This document shows positions 25,721 to 33,701 of a stretch of 64,000 nucleotides of DNA, piece by piece. Positions within the stretch are counted from its first letter, which is position 1. The number at the start of each line of letters is the position of its first letter. The DNA is taken from contig NZ_WYDQ01000001.1 of assembly GCF_024105635.1 (NCBI RefSeq), positions 3,844,501 through 3,908,500 of the forward strand, read 5' to 3'. The notes beneath the pieces are model-generated. The model saw only the letters and a program-made list of their open reading frames with translations, searched no databases and had not been told where the DNA came from. This DNA comes from Oceanicola sp. 502str15 (GTDB taxonomy: Bacteria; Pseudomonadota; Alphaproteobacteria; Rhodobacterales; Rhodobacteraceae). The position numbers and the translations under genes are program-made.

Positions 25721-25803
25721 CTAGAGTTACCTCCCTGCGCGGCCCTTACCCTCCCCGGGCGGCACCGCTTTTCGTACTGCGCGTCCTCCAACGCGCGGCG
25801 ACA

Positions 25804-25817
25804 GATGGCATACCATC
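25804..25817. promoter_or_regulatory. GntR-type operator upstream of TRAP 1 dctP (imperfect)
   Basis: GATGGCATACCATC is a palindrome except for its central CATA. It lies 84 bases upstream of dctP and repeats the TGGNATACCA core of the perfect site 55 bases further on. It is probably a second operator for the divergent GntR regulator. Confidence 0.5.
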
Positions 25818-25858
25818 TCGCGTGAAACTATCGGAAGCCATGTCGACAATCAACGGGT

Positions 25859-25872
25859 TTTGGTATACCAAA
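25859..25872. promoter_or_regulatory. GntR-type operator, perfect palindrome
   Basis: TTTGGTATACCAAA is a perfect 14-bp palindrome in the divergent gap between TRAP 1 dctP and its gntR. FadR-subfamily GntR proteins commonly bind TGGTATACCA-like sites. It is placed to control both genes. Confidence 0.65.
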
Positions 25873-25964
25873 TTTGCCGGAGAGGCACTTTTTGGTGGTT
25901 GATTTCCGGGCAGATGCCCACAAATCGCCTGTGCCTGGGGGGAATCGCTCAAAAGAGGCCGGAG

Positions 25965-26675
25965 ATGTCGGACAAACTGCTGCCCGAGCAAATTGCAAAG
26001 CGTTTGCGGCGGGAGATCCTGCGGGGAAAACTGCGCCCCGGTGCCTCCATCAAGGAGCGCGACAACGCGGCCGAGCTTGGTGTGAGCCGGACCCCGATGC
26101 GGGAGGCGATTCGAATCCTGTCGCTGGAGGGGCTGGTGGAACTTCGCCCGTCGCGCAGCCCGATCGTTTCTGACCCGACCTGGAAAGAGGTGGTCGACAA
26201 CCTCGAAGTGCTCAAGGCGCTCGAACTGCTCTCCGGCGAGCTGGCAGTGGTTAATGCCACCGAGGCCGATATAGATGCCGCCGCCGCGGTGCAGGCGCGG
26301 ATGGAAGAGCTGGCCCCCACGACCGACGAGATCGACCTGTTCGAGATCGACATGGAATTTCACAGCGCCGTCGTCCGCGCGGCCGGAAACCCGGCGCTGG
26401 CCGAGACCCACGGCGCCTATCTTGCCAAGATGTGGCGCGCGCGGTTTCTGGGCAGCCGGATCGGGCGCAGCCAGCAACGCGTGTTCGACGAGCACAACGG
26501 AATCATCGAAGGCCTGCGCGAGCGCGACAAGCGGCGGGTGAAGGCGACGATTTCGGCCCACCTCGATGCGCTGCGCCGCCAGATCCGGCGGCACTTTGAT
26601 ACGAACACCCGCGTGGGCGAGCTTCAGACCCCGCAGGCAACAGACAAGGCGAGCGACGTCACCACGGCTAAGTGA
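25965..26675 (+). CDS. GntR-family regulator (FadR/FCD subgroup) of TRAP 1 locus
   Basis: The 236-aa protein has an N-terminal winged helix (about 8-70: IAKRLRREILRGKLRPG, RDNAAELGVSRTPMREAIR, LVELRPSR) and a C-terminal FCD ligand-binding domain (about 80-215) with the metal-site histidines in FHSAVV, DEHNGII and SAHLDAL. It probably represses the divergent TRAP operon until a sugar acid binds. AGAGG lies 6 bases before ATG 25965. The upstream in-frame ATG at 25860 lies inside the operator and is unlikely. Confidence 0.92.
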   Translation: MSDKLLPEQIAKRLRREILRGKLRPGASIKERDNAAELGVSRTPMREAIRILSLEGLVELRPSRSPIVSDPTWKEVVDNLEVLKALELLSGELAVVNATEADIDAAAAVQARMEELAPTTDEIDLFEIDMEFHSAVVRAAGNPALAETHGAYLAKMWRARFLGSRIGRSQQRVFDEHNGIIEGLRERDKRRVKATISAHLDALRRQIRRHFDTNTRVGELQTPQATDKASDVTTAK

Positions 26676-26718
26676 CGCCCTCGCCCCGGATATTCTCAGC
26701 AAAAGGAAGACAAAGCCT

Positions 26719-27564
26719 ATGAAACTCTTGCGTTTTGGTCCCGCGGGCGCGGAAAAGCCCGGCATTCTCGATAGTGACGGGAAGGTGCGTGATCTTTCTG
26801 GCAAGGTCGATGACTTCGCCGGTGCCGGTGTGTCGCTGGAGGCGCTGGAAGCGATCCGCGCGATCGACGTGACCAGCCTGCCGGTGGTCGAAGAGCCGGG
26901 CCGGATCGGAAGCTGCGTGGCAAGCGTGCCCAACTTCTTCTGCATCGGGCTGAACTATACCAAGCACGCCGAGGAAACCGGCGCCGAGCCGCCCAAGGAG
27001 CCGATCATTTTCTCGAAGGCCTCCAGCGCGCTCTCCGGCCCCTTCGATCCGGTGATCATTCCGCGCGACTCGGTGAAGGGTGACTGGGAAGTGGAGCTTG
27101 GCGTGGTGATCGGCAAGGAGGCGCTCTACGTCTCCGAGGAAGATGCCCTGAGCTACGTCGCGGGCTATTGCACCATCAACGATGTCTCCGAGCGCGAATT
27201 CCAGATCGAGAAGGGCGGCCAGTGGATCAAGGGCAAATCGGCCCCCACCTTCGGCCCGACCGGCCCGTACTTGGTGAGTGCCGACGAGGTGCCCAACCCG
27301 CAGGCGCTGCGTGTTTCGCTCGACCTGAACGGCGAGACGGTGCAGGATTCGAACACCGATGACATGATCTTCACCGTGGCCGAGATCATCAGCTACATGA
27401 GCCGTTTCATGAAGCTCCAGCCCGGCGACATCATCGCCACCGGAACGCCCTCGGGCGTGGGCATGGGGATGAAGCCACAGCGGTTCCTGAAACCGGGCGA
27501 CGTGATGGAAATCGAGGTCGAAGGCCTCGGGCGTCAGCGGCAGGAGACCGTTGCGGCGCAGTAA
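26719..27564 (+). CDS. Fumarylacetoacetate hydrolase-family protein, diketo-acid hydrolase type
   Basis: The 281-aa protein has an N-terminal FAH_N-type domain and the catalytic FAH fold: FFCIGLNYTKHAEETG, VIIPRDSVKGDWEVELGVVI (metal-binding glutamates), NDVSEREFQIE, and TGTPSGVGMG. Proteins of this length and pattern are often labelled ureidoglycolate lyase; as far as I recall they include 2,4-diketo-3-deoxy-L-fuconate hydrolase, which yields pyruvate and lactate. The sugar-acid neighbourhood favours the second role. It starts 43 bases after gntR. The exact substrate is inferred. Confidence 0.85.
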   Translation: MKLLRFGPAGAEKPGILDSDGKVRDLSGKVDDFAGAGVSLEALEAIRAIDVTSLPVVEEPGRIGSCVASVPNFFCIGLNYTKHAEETGAEPPKEPIIFSKASSALSGPFDPVIIPRDSVKGDWEVELGVVIGKEALYVSEEDALSYVAGYCTINDVSEREFQIEKGGQWIKGKSAPTFGPTGPYLVSADEVPNPQALRVSLDLNGETVQDSNTDDMIFTVAEIISYMSRFMKLQPGDIIATGTPSGVGMGMKPQRFLKPGDVMEIEVEGLGRQRQETVAAQ

Positions 27565-27576
27565 CGGGAGACGGGG

Positions 27577-28533
27577 ATGGCACGGACGGAAAACCTCAAT
27601 GCCATTCTCTATTTCGAGTCGGTGGCGCGGCGGGGCACGCTCTCCCGCGCTGCCGAAGAGCTTTCGGTTTCGCCCTCGGCCGTCAGCCAGCAGATCAAGC
27701 TTCTGGAGCAGCAGCTTGGCGTGAAGCTGTTTCGCCGGGACGGGCGGCAGCTTTCGCTGACGCTGGAGGGGGAGCAGCTTTACCAATCGGCGGGCACCGC
27801 GTTGCGGATGCTGAAGGATGCGCGGCAGAACCTCGGGCGGTCGCGGGAGACGCGGCGGCTGAACTTGCGGGTCGCGCCGTCGTTCGGGGTGCTGTGGCTG
27901 GGGCCGCGGCTTTCGCGTTTTGTCGAAAAGCACCCGGAGTGGGAGTTGCGGGTGGATGCCGCGCCAGATCCCACAGATTTCGACCGCGAGATCATGGATC
28001 TCGACATTCGCTATGGCACCGGCGACTGGCGCGGCATGCATGTGGAGCCGGTGGTCGAGGATCACATTCTGCCGCTGGCGACGCCGGACTACCTGGCCCG
28101 GCTGGAAGGCAATCCGCTGGAGGCGGGGCGGTTCATCGACTCGGCCCGCAACCTCTGCCAGTGGGACACATGGTTGCTGCGCAACGGTATAGAGACCCCG
28201 GCCAACCGCAAGACGCTGTTGATGGACCGCTCCTCGATGGCGCTGCAGCTGGCGCTCGACGGGATAGGGATGGTGCTGGAATCGCTGGTGGTGGCGGGGC
28301 GCGAGGTGGCCGAGGGGCGGCTGGTGCCGGTCACGCCGCAGGTGCCGGTGCTGCGGTTTCCAGCGCATTGGGCGATCTGCCCGAGTCGCTACCTGGGGCG
28401 ACGGGCGGTGCAGATCTTTCTGGGCTGGATTGCCGAGGAGGCCGAACTGCACGATGCCGAGGTGGCCGGCATCGTGGCGCGGCATGGGCTGGTGGTGGAG
28501 AGCTTCGAGAGTGTGACTGAGCTGACCGGGTGA
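27577..28533 (+). CDS. LysR-family transcriptional regulator, GcvA-like
   Basis: The 318-aa protein has a LysR helix-turn-helix at residues 8-65 (LNAILYFESVARRGTLSRAA, LSVSPSAVSQQIKLLEQQLG, FRRDGRQLSLTLEG) and a periplasmic-binding-like effector domain (about 90-300) with DLDIRYGTGDW and LALDGIGMVLES, as in the GcvA/AmpR subgroup. It is likely co-transcribed with gntR and the hydrolase (12-base gap, GGGAG before the ATG) and may control the divergent block ending at 28566. The effector is unknown. Confidence 0.92.
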   Translation: MARTENLNAILYFESVARRGTLSRAAEELSVSPSAVSQQIKLLEQQLGVKLFRRDGRQLSLTLEGEQLYQSAGTALRMLKDARQNLGRSRETRRLNLRVAPSFGVLWLGPRLSRFVEKHPEWELRVDAAPDPTDFDREIMDLDIRYGTGDWRGMHVEPVVEDHILPLATPDYLARLEGNPLEAGRFIDSARNLCQWDTWLLRNGIETPANRKTLLMDRSSMALQLALDGIGMVLESLVVAGREVAEGRLVPVTPQVPVLRFPAHWAICPSRYLGRRAVQIFLGWIAEEAELHDAEVAGIVARHGLVVESFESVTELTG

Positions 28534-28557
28534 GGCGGGCCCGTCAATGAACCCGCC
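28534..28557. terminator. Possible weak terminator between convergent lysR and SDR genes
   Basis: GGCGGG and CCCGCC form a 6-bp stem with a 12-base loop directly after the lysR stop, 8 bases from the end of the convergent SDR gene. There is no T-tract, so the call is tentative. Confidence 0.3.
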
Positions 28558-28565
28558 CGCGAGGG

Positions 28566-29324
28566 CTAGTGGATCAGTGAGCCGCCGTTCACGTCCACCT
28601 CGGAGCCGGTGACATAGGCGGCGAGGTCGGAGGCGAGGAAGAGGGCGCAGCCCGCCACGTCGGAGGCTTCGCCAGCGCGGCCCATCGGGATGCCGTCGAG
28701 CACCATCGCCTTCATTTCGTTGGTCAGCTTGCCTGCGGTGATGTCGGTGGCGATGAAGCCGGGGCAGATCGCGTTGGAGCGCACGTTGTCGGGCGCGGCC
28801 TCGCGGGCCATGGCCTTGGTGAGACCGAGCACGCCGGCCTTGGCGGCGGAGTAATGCGGGCCGCCGAAGATGCCGCCGCCGCGCTGGGCGGAGACGGAGG
28901 ACATGTTGACGATGGAGCCGCTCTTGCGGCCCCGCATGTGGGGCAGGGCGGCCTGGCTCATGTAGAGGGTGCCGCGCAGGTTCACATCGAGCACGGCTTC
29001 GTAGTTCTCGGGTGCGATCTCCATGAATTTCAGCGGCTGGGTGATGCCCGCGTTGTTCACGAGGATGTCGACCTGCCCGAAAGCCGCCAGCACCGCCGCA
29101 AAGGCTGCTTCGCAGGCTTCCTTGTCGGTGACATTGCACGCCAGCCCGATGTGGCCCTCGCCGGGGAGGTCCGCCGCAGCCGAAGCCGCTGCATCGGCAT
29201 CCAGGTCCAGCACCGCCACGCGGCAGCCGTGCTCGGCGAAGAGCTTCGCGGTGGCCTTGCCGAGGCCGCGCGGGCTGGCGGCGCCGGTGATGATGGCGGT
29301 CTTTCCGGTGAGAAGGTCGGGCAT
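28566..29324 (-). CDS. SDR-family oxidoreductase
   Basis: A 252-aa classical short-chain dehydrogenase: TGAASPRGLGKA cofactor loop, NNAGI, catalytic SSVSAQ, YSAAK, and ICPGFIATDIT, with the usual C-terminal VDVNGGS. The cofactor loop with SPRGLG is a variant of TGxxxGxG. It is the last gene of the transketolase-threonate dehydrogenase-like-SDR operon. A role in oxidising a sugar or sugar-acid hydroxyl is likely; the substrate is not known. No strong ribosome-binding site is visible before the ATG. Confidence 0.87.
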   Translation of the reverse strand: MPDLLTGKTAIITGAASPRGLGKATAKLFAEHGCRVAVLDLDADAAASAAADLPGEGHIGLACNVTDKEACEAAFAAVLAAFGQVDILVNNAGITQPLKFMEIAPENYEAVLDVNLRGTLYMSQAALPHMRGRKSGSIVNMSSVSAQRGGGIFGGPHYSAAKAGVLGLTKAMAREAAPDNVRSNAICPGFIATDITAGKLTNEMKAMVLDGIPMGRAGEASDVAGCALFLASDLAAYVTGSEVDVNGGSLIH

Positions 29325-29330
29325 TGGACT

Positions 29331-30233
29331 TCAGCTTTCGTGAACGGGTTTTCCGGTGAGCGCCTCATAGGCGCGGATGACGAGGGCATCGTCCGCCTTG
29401 CCGTGGCCAAGGGCGCGGGCGGCGGAGAAGAGTTGCAGCGAGAGGGCGGCGAGCGGCACGGGGGCCTCGGCCTCCTTGGCGGTTTCCTCGACCAGGCCGA
29501 GGTCCTTGATGAATATCTCGACGGTGGAGGTGACTTCGGGGTCGGCCTCCATCATCCGGGGCCCGCGGTTGCCGAGCATCCAGCTTGCGCCTGCCGAGGC
29601 CATGACGATCTCGTGCAGCTTTGCCGGATCGCAGCCTGCCTTGGCGCCAAAGCTCATCAGCTCGGCGGCGGCGGCGATGTGCACGCCGGCGGCGAGCTGG
29701 TGGACGACCTTGTAGGTGGCGCCCATGCCCGGCTCATCGCCAAGGCGGTGCAGCGTGCCTGCGGTGGCCTCGAGCACCTTTTCAGCGCGGGCGAAGGCGG
29801 CGGGAGAGCCGCTGGCCATGATGGTGAGCGTGCCCGCCTCGGCCCCGACCTGCCCGCCGGAGACCGGCGCGTCGAGCAGGTGGTGGCCCATCGCGGCCAG
29901 GTCCTCGCCGATGGCGCGGGCGGCGGAGGGGGCGACGGTGGACGACAGCATGACGGTGGCGCCGGGCGAGAGCGCCTCGGCGGCACCGGCCTCGAACAGC
30001 GCGGCGCGGGCCTGGGCGGCGTTGACCACCATCAGCACCAGCAGCGAGGCGCCGTTTGCGGCCTCGGCGGCGGAGCTGGCGGGGGTGCCGCCCATTGCCG
30101 CAAGCGCGTCGAGCGCGGGCTGGGCCATGTCGAAGCCTGTCAGCGGGATGCCCGCGGCGAGGATGTTCTTGGCCATGCCGCGGCCCATGACGCCGAGGCC
30201 GATGATTGCGGTGCCAGTGTTCGTGTCAGTCAT
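29331..30233 (-). CDS. L-threonate dehydrogenase-like NAD-dependent oxidoreductase (HIBADH family)
   Basis: The 300-aa protein has AIIGLGVMGRGMAKNIL at the N-terminus, the standard DAPVSGGQVGAEAG substrate loop (unlike the two GRT-loop paralogues in this window), the catalytic lysine in ATYKVVHQL, and IFIKDLGLVEE. This pattern fits the LtnD group, which oxidises L-threonate-type four-carbon acids, although 3-hydroxyisobutyrate and related acids are alternatives. Its start overlaps the preceding transketolase stop by 8 bases, so the two are translated together. Confidence 0.83.
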   Translation of the reverse strand: MTDTNTGTAIIGLGVMGRGMAKNILAAGIPLTGFDMAQPALDALAAMGGTPASSAAEAANGASLLVLMVVNAAQARAALFEAGAAEALSPGATVMLSSTVAPSAARAIGEDLAAMGHHLLDAPVSGGQVGAEAGTLTIMASGSPAAFARAEKVLEATAGTLHRLGDEPGMGATYKVVHQLAAGVHIAAAAELMSFGAKAGCDPAKLHEIVMASAGASWMLGNRGPRMMEADPEVTSTVEIFIKDLGLVEETAKEAEAPVPLAALSLQLFSAARALGHGKADDALVIRAYEALTGKPVHES

Positions 30234-31269
30234 TGAGCCAGCCCTTTACCCTTGTGGTGATGCTGGCCACCGATAGCCCGTATTGATCGTGAAGCGAAGG
30301 GAGGGCGCCCGCGTCGAGGAACTCGTCGGGCAGGGCGACTTGCCGGAAGGGCACATGCACCTGATTGCGGGCCAGCGCCCCGGCGACGGCTTCACCGAGG
30401 CCGCCGGTGATGGAGTGGTTTTCGGCCGTCACCACCAGCCTGCCGCCCTTGGCCGCCTCGGCGCAGATGGTGGCCTCGTCGAGCGGCTTGATGGTGGGCG
30501 AGTGGAGCACGGCGCAGCTCACCCCATCGGCCTCCAGCGCGGCGGCGGCATCGAGGCAGCGCATGGTCATGAAGCCGGAGGAGACGAAGAGCAAATCGCT
30601 GCCGGGGCGGATTTCCTTGGCCTTACCCAACTCGAACTTGTAGCCGTATTCGCCCAACACGTTGGGCACCTTGCCGCGCAGCAGACGCATGTAGGCGGGG
30701 CCGGGATAGTCGGCCAGCGCGCGGGTGGCCTGATCGGTTTCCACCGCATCGCAGGGGTCGAGCACCGTCATGTTCGGCATGCCGCGCATGATGGCGAGGT
30801 CTTCGGTGGCCTGATGCGAGGGGCCGTAGCCGGTGGTGAGGCCGGGCAGGGCGCAGACGATCTTGACCGGCAGGTTCTCCTCGGCAATCGCCATGACGAT
30901 GAAGTCATAGGCGCGGCGCGAGGCGAAGACGGCGTAGGTGGTGGCAAAGGGGGTGAAGCCCTCGCGGGCCATGCCTGCCGCCGCCGACATCAGCAGCGCC
31001 TCGGCCATGCCCATCTGGTAGAACCGGTCGGGGTAGGCCTGCGCGAAGACATGCAGGTCGGTGTATTTGCTCAGGTCGGCGGTGAGGCCGACGATATCTT
31101 CGCGTGTCTTGGCGAGGTCGACCAGCGCGTGGCCGAAGGGGGCGGCGATGGTATCGCGGCCCTCGGCATCGAGCGAGGCGATCATGGCGGAGGTGCGCGC
31201 GCCGCGCTCGGCGGGCTTGGGCCGGGCGATATGGGCCGGTGTGCGGCGGGAGTTGGGGCCGATGCTCAT
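30226..31269 (-). CDS. Transketolase, C-terminal subunit (split enzyme)
   Basis: Transketolases move two-carbon units with thiamine diphosphate. This 347-aa subunit carries the pyrimidine-binding domain (RFYQMGMAEALLMSAAAGMA with the catalytic glutamate; FASRRAYDFIVMAIA; GLTTGYGPSHQATEDLAIMR) and the C-terminal domain (TIKPLDEATICA, VTAENHSITGGLGEAVA). The diphosphate-binding domain is in the adjacent gene, as in archaeal-type and apulose-4-phosphate transketolases. The start at 31269 overlaps the N-subunit stop (ATGA). The longer frame has no supporting signal. Confidence 0.9.
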   Translation of the reverse strand: MSIGPNSRRTPAHIARPKPAERGARTSAMIASLDAEGRDTIAAPFGHALVDLAKTREDIVGLTADLSKYTDLHVFAQAYPDRFYQMGMAEALLMSAAAGMAREGFTPFATTYAVFASRRAYDFIVMAIAEENLPVKIVCALPGLTTGYGPSHQATEDLAIMRGMPNMTVLDPCDAVETDQATRALADYPGPAYMRLLRGKVPNVLGEYGYKFELGKAKEIRPGSDLLFVSSGFMTMRCLDAAAALEADGVSCAVLHSPTIKPLDEATICAEAAKGGRLVVTAENHSITGGLGEAVAGALARNQVHVPFRQVALPDEFLDAGALPSLHDQYGLSVASITTRVKGWLND

Positions 31270-32114
31270 TCGGGTTTCTCCCGGTCCAGATGGGCCAGCG
31301 CCTTGGCCCATTCCTCGGGCTCGACGCGGACGAAATGGGTGATTTCGCGCTCTTCCAGAAAGGGCACGCCCTTGCACATCTTCGTATTGCAGATGATCGC
31401 GCGGGGCTTTGGCTCGGTCAGGTTGCGGGCGCGGTCGAAGGCGGCCACGACGGCCTCGATATCATTGCCGTCGACCTCCTCGGCGTGCCAGCCGAAGGCC
31501 TGCCATTTGGCGGCCTCGGTGCCCGGCCCGGTGGCGAGGGCCTCCATGGTCGGGCCGTCGGCCTGCTGGTTGTTGAAATCGACGATGGCGATGAGGTTAT
31601 CGAGCTTCCATGCGGCGCCGCCCATGACGGCCTCCCATGTGGAGCCTTCGCCCAGCTCGCCATCGGAGAGCATGTTGTAGACAAAGGCGTCGTTGCCCTT
31701 GCGCTTCAGCCCCAGCGCCATGCCCACGGCGATGCCGAGGCCGTGGCCGAGCGAGCCGCCGGTGATTTCCATGCCCGGCGTATAGGCGGCCATGCCCGAC
31801 ATCGGCAGGCGGCTGTCATCCATGCCGTAGGTTTCGATCTCGTCTTCCGGCAGGATCCCGGCCTCGATCATCGCTGCGTAGAGCGCGATGGCGTAATGGC
31901 CGATGGAGAGGAGAAAGCGATCCCGCCCTTCCCAGTCGGGATCGCCCGGGCGATAGCGCATGGCATGGAAGTAGGACACCGCCAGAACGTCGGCCGATCC
32001 GAGCGCCTGCCCAATGTATCCCTGCCCCTGCACCTCGCCCATCCGCAGCGCGTTGCGTCGGATGGCCCAGGCCCGGCGGGCGAGGCTCACGTTCGATCCT
32101 GCCGCATGTTCCAC
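31266..32114 (-). CDS. Transketolase, N-terminal subunit (split enzyme)
   Basis: The 282-aa subunit carries the thiamine-diphosphate binding domain: GYIGQALGSADVLAV, GSLGHGLGIAVGMALGLK, MLSDGELGEGSTWEAVMGGA and IVDFNNQQADG (the GDG...N metal-binding signature with S for the first G). The start is GTG at 32114, with GGAGGAG 8 bases upstream. With the next gene it forms one enzyme. A housekeeping transketolase is normally a single 650-aa chain, so this pair is probably pathway-specific, for instance for a branched or sugar-acid-derived ketose phosphate. Confidence 0.9.
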   Translation of the reverse strand: MEHAAGSNVSLARRAWAIRRNALRMGEVQGQGYIGQALGSADVLAVSYFHAMRYRPGDPDWEGRDRFLLSIGHYAIALYAAMIEAGILPEDEIETYGMDDSRLPMSGMAAYTPGMEITGGSLGHGLGIAVGMALGLKRKGNDAFVYNMLSDGELGEGSTWEAVMGGAAWKLDNLIAIVDFNNQQADGPTMEALATGPGTEAAKWQAFGWHAEEVDGNDIEAVVAAFDRARNLTEPKPRAIICNTKMCKGVPFLEEREITHFVRVEPEEWAKALAHLDREKPE

Positions 32115-32189
32115 TGGCCGCTCCTCCCTTGCGCCTTGTTCCTCCGAAGGCGGTTCTGGCAGGGCGGGGCGGCTCGGGCAACGATGTAT

Positions 32190-32219
32190 TCTTAAAGTGT
32201 GGTGAAGCTGGTCTTAAAG
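32190..32219. repeat. Direct repeat TCTTAAAG x2, 22 bp apart, in a divergent promoter region
   Basis: TCTTAAAG occurs at 32190-32197 and 32212-32219, two helical turns apart, between the divergent transketolase operon and the Rossmann/SAF gene. The spacing suits a protein binding one face of the DNA. The rest of the 179-base gap holds only the ribosome-binding sites. Confidence 0.35.
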
Positions 32220-32293
32220 ATCGCATAGGAGAATTTGATGGAAGCTCCCGGCGGTGCGGGCCTAGTTTGCCGGTGAAACAAGGGAGTTGAGCC

Positions 32294-33679
32294 ATGAACC
32301 TTTCAAGCATGTTGGCGGCGCGGGCCGCAGGGGGAAAGCCGGTGCGCGTGGGGCTGATCGGGGCGGGCAAGTTCGGCTCGATGATCCTTGCGCAGGCGCG
32401 GCATATCGAGGGGCTGCACGTGGTTGCGGTGGCCGATCTGGACCCGGCAAAGGCGCGCGGTTCTTTTGCGCGGGTGCATTGGCCGGAGGAGCAATACGGC
32501 GCGGCCTCCGCCGATGATGCGCTGAGCACCGGCAAGACATGGATCACCGACAGCGCCGCCGAGGTGATGGCCTGCGACGAGATCGAGTGCATCATCGAGG
32601 CCACCGGACACCCGCTGGCGGGCACGCGGCACGCGCTGGCGGCGATCGAGGCGGGCAAGCATGTGGTCATGGTCAACGTCGAGGCCGATGTGATGGTGGG
32701 CGCGTTGCTGGCCGAGAAGGCGCGCAAGGCGGGCGTGGTCTACTCGATGGCCTATGGCGACCAGCCCGCCGCGATGTGCGAGCTGGTGGATTGGGTCAAG
32801 AGCTGCGGCTTTGAGCTGGTGGCGGCGGGCAAGGGCATGAACTTCTGCCCCTCCTATCGCTACTCCACCCCCGATACGGTGTGGGACTACTTCGATTTCA
32901 CGCCCGAGCAGGTGGCCTCGGGGGACTTCAATCCGAAGATGTACAACTCCTTCACCGATGGCACCAAGGCGGCCATCGAGATGGCGGCAGTGGCCAATGC
33001 GACCGGCATGGACTGCCCGAAGGACGGGCTGGCCTTTCCGCCCGCCGGGCTTCAGGACCTTGCCGAAGTGTTCAAGCCGGTGAGCGAGGGCGGGCAGTTG
33101 GAGAAGGCGGGGATTGTCGATATCGCCGCCTCCCGCGAGCCGGACGGGCGCACGGTGCTGAACAACATCCAGTACGGCATGTTCGTGACCTTCAAGGCGC
33201 CGAACGAATACACCCGCCAGTGCTTCAACCAATACGGGCTGATGACCGACAAGAGCGGCTGGTATGGCTCGATGTGGCGGCCCTTCCACCTGATCGGGTT
33301 GGAAACCGCGATGTCGGTGCTTTCGGCCTGCCTGCGCGGCGAGCCGACCGGCAGTTCGCGGCTGTTCCGGGCGGATGCGGTGGCGACGGCGAAGGGCAAC
33401 TTTCAGGCGGGCGAGTTCCTCGATGGGGAAGGTGGCTTCAAGGTCTGGGCGAAGGCGATTCCGGCAACGGAATCGGCCGCGCTCAATGCGCTGCCCATCG
33501 GGCTGGCTCACCATGTGAAGCTGAAGCGCCCGGTCAGCCGCGATCAGGTTGTGAGCCTTGACGATGTGGATATCGTCGATGATCTCGACATCCATGCCCT
33601 GCGCGATGAGCAGCGGCGGCTGTTGTCGCCTGCTCCGGCGGATACCCAGGCGGCAAAGCCCGCTCTGGCCGACGCTTGA
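32294..33679 (+). CDS. Rossmann/SAF-domain oxidoreductase, homoserine dehydrogenase-like
   Basis: The 461-aa protein starts with an NAD(P)-binding fold (VGLIGAGKFGSMILAQARHI, about 18-37), a Gfo/Idh-like region (VMVNVEADVMVGALLAEKAR), a central part typical of an uncharacterised homoserine-dehydrogenase-like group, and a C-terminal SAF domain (about 370-440, KLKRPVSRDQVVSLDDVDIV). Such proteins are sometimes labelled flagellar FlgA because of the SAF domain; that label does not fit here. It diverges from the split transketolase operon. AGGGAG lies 7 bases before the ATG. A sugar-acid oxidoreductase or oxidoisomerase role is possible but unproven. Confidence 0.8.
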   Translation: MNLSSMLAARAAGGKPVRVGLIGAGKFGSMILAQARHIEGLHVVAVADLDPAKARGSFARVHWPEEQYGAASADDALSTGKTWITDSAAEVMACDEIECIIEATGHPLAGTRHALAAIEAGKHVVMVNVEADVMVGALLAEKARKAGVVYSMAYGDQPAAMCELVDWVKSCGFELVAAGKGMNFCPSYRYSTPDTVWDYFDFTPEQVASGDFNPKMYNSFTDGTKAAIEMAAVANATGMDCPKDGLAFPPAGLQDLAEVFKPVSEGGQLEKAGIVDIAASREPDGRTVLNNIQYGMFVTFKAPNEYTRQCFNQYGLMTDKSGWYGSMWRPFHLIGLETAMSVLSACLRGEPTGSSRLFRADAVATAKGNFQAGEFLDGEGGFKVWAKAIPATESAALNALPIGLAHHVKLKRPVSRDQVVSLDDVDIVDDLDIHALRDEQRRLLSPAPADTQAAKPALADA

Positions 33680-33701
33680 TCGACCTCGCCGCCTTGTCGT
33701 T

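Noticed and set aside
26668..29139. An 823-codon open frame on the minus strand across the hydrolase and lysR genes
   Set aside because: Arginine/histidine/proline-rich composition without family motifs. It is the antisense shadow of two clear plus-strand genes and ends inside the SDR in another frame.
32294..33679. Flagellar FlgA (P-ring chaperone) label for the SAF-domain protein
   Set aside because: The protein has an N-terminal dinucleotide-binding domain, no signal peptide and a carbohydrate-acid neighbourhood. Only the SAF domain is shared with FlgA.
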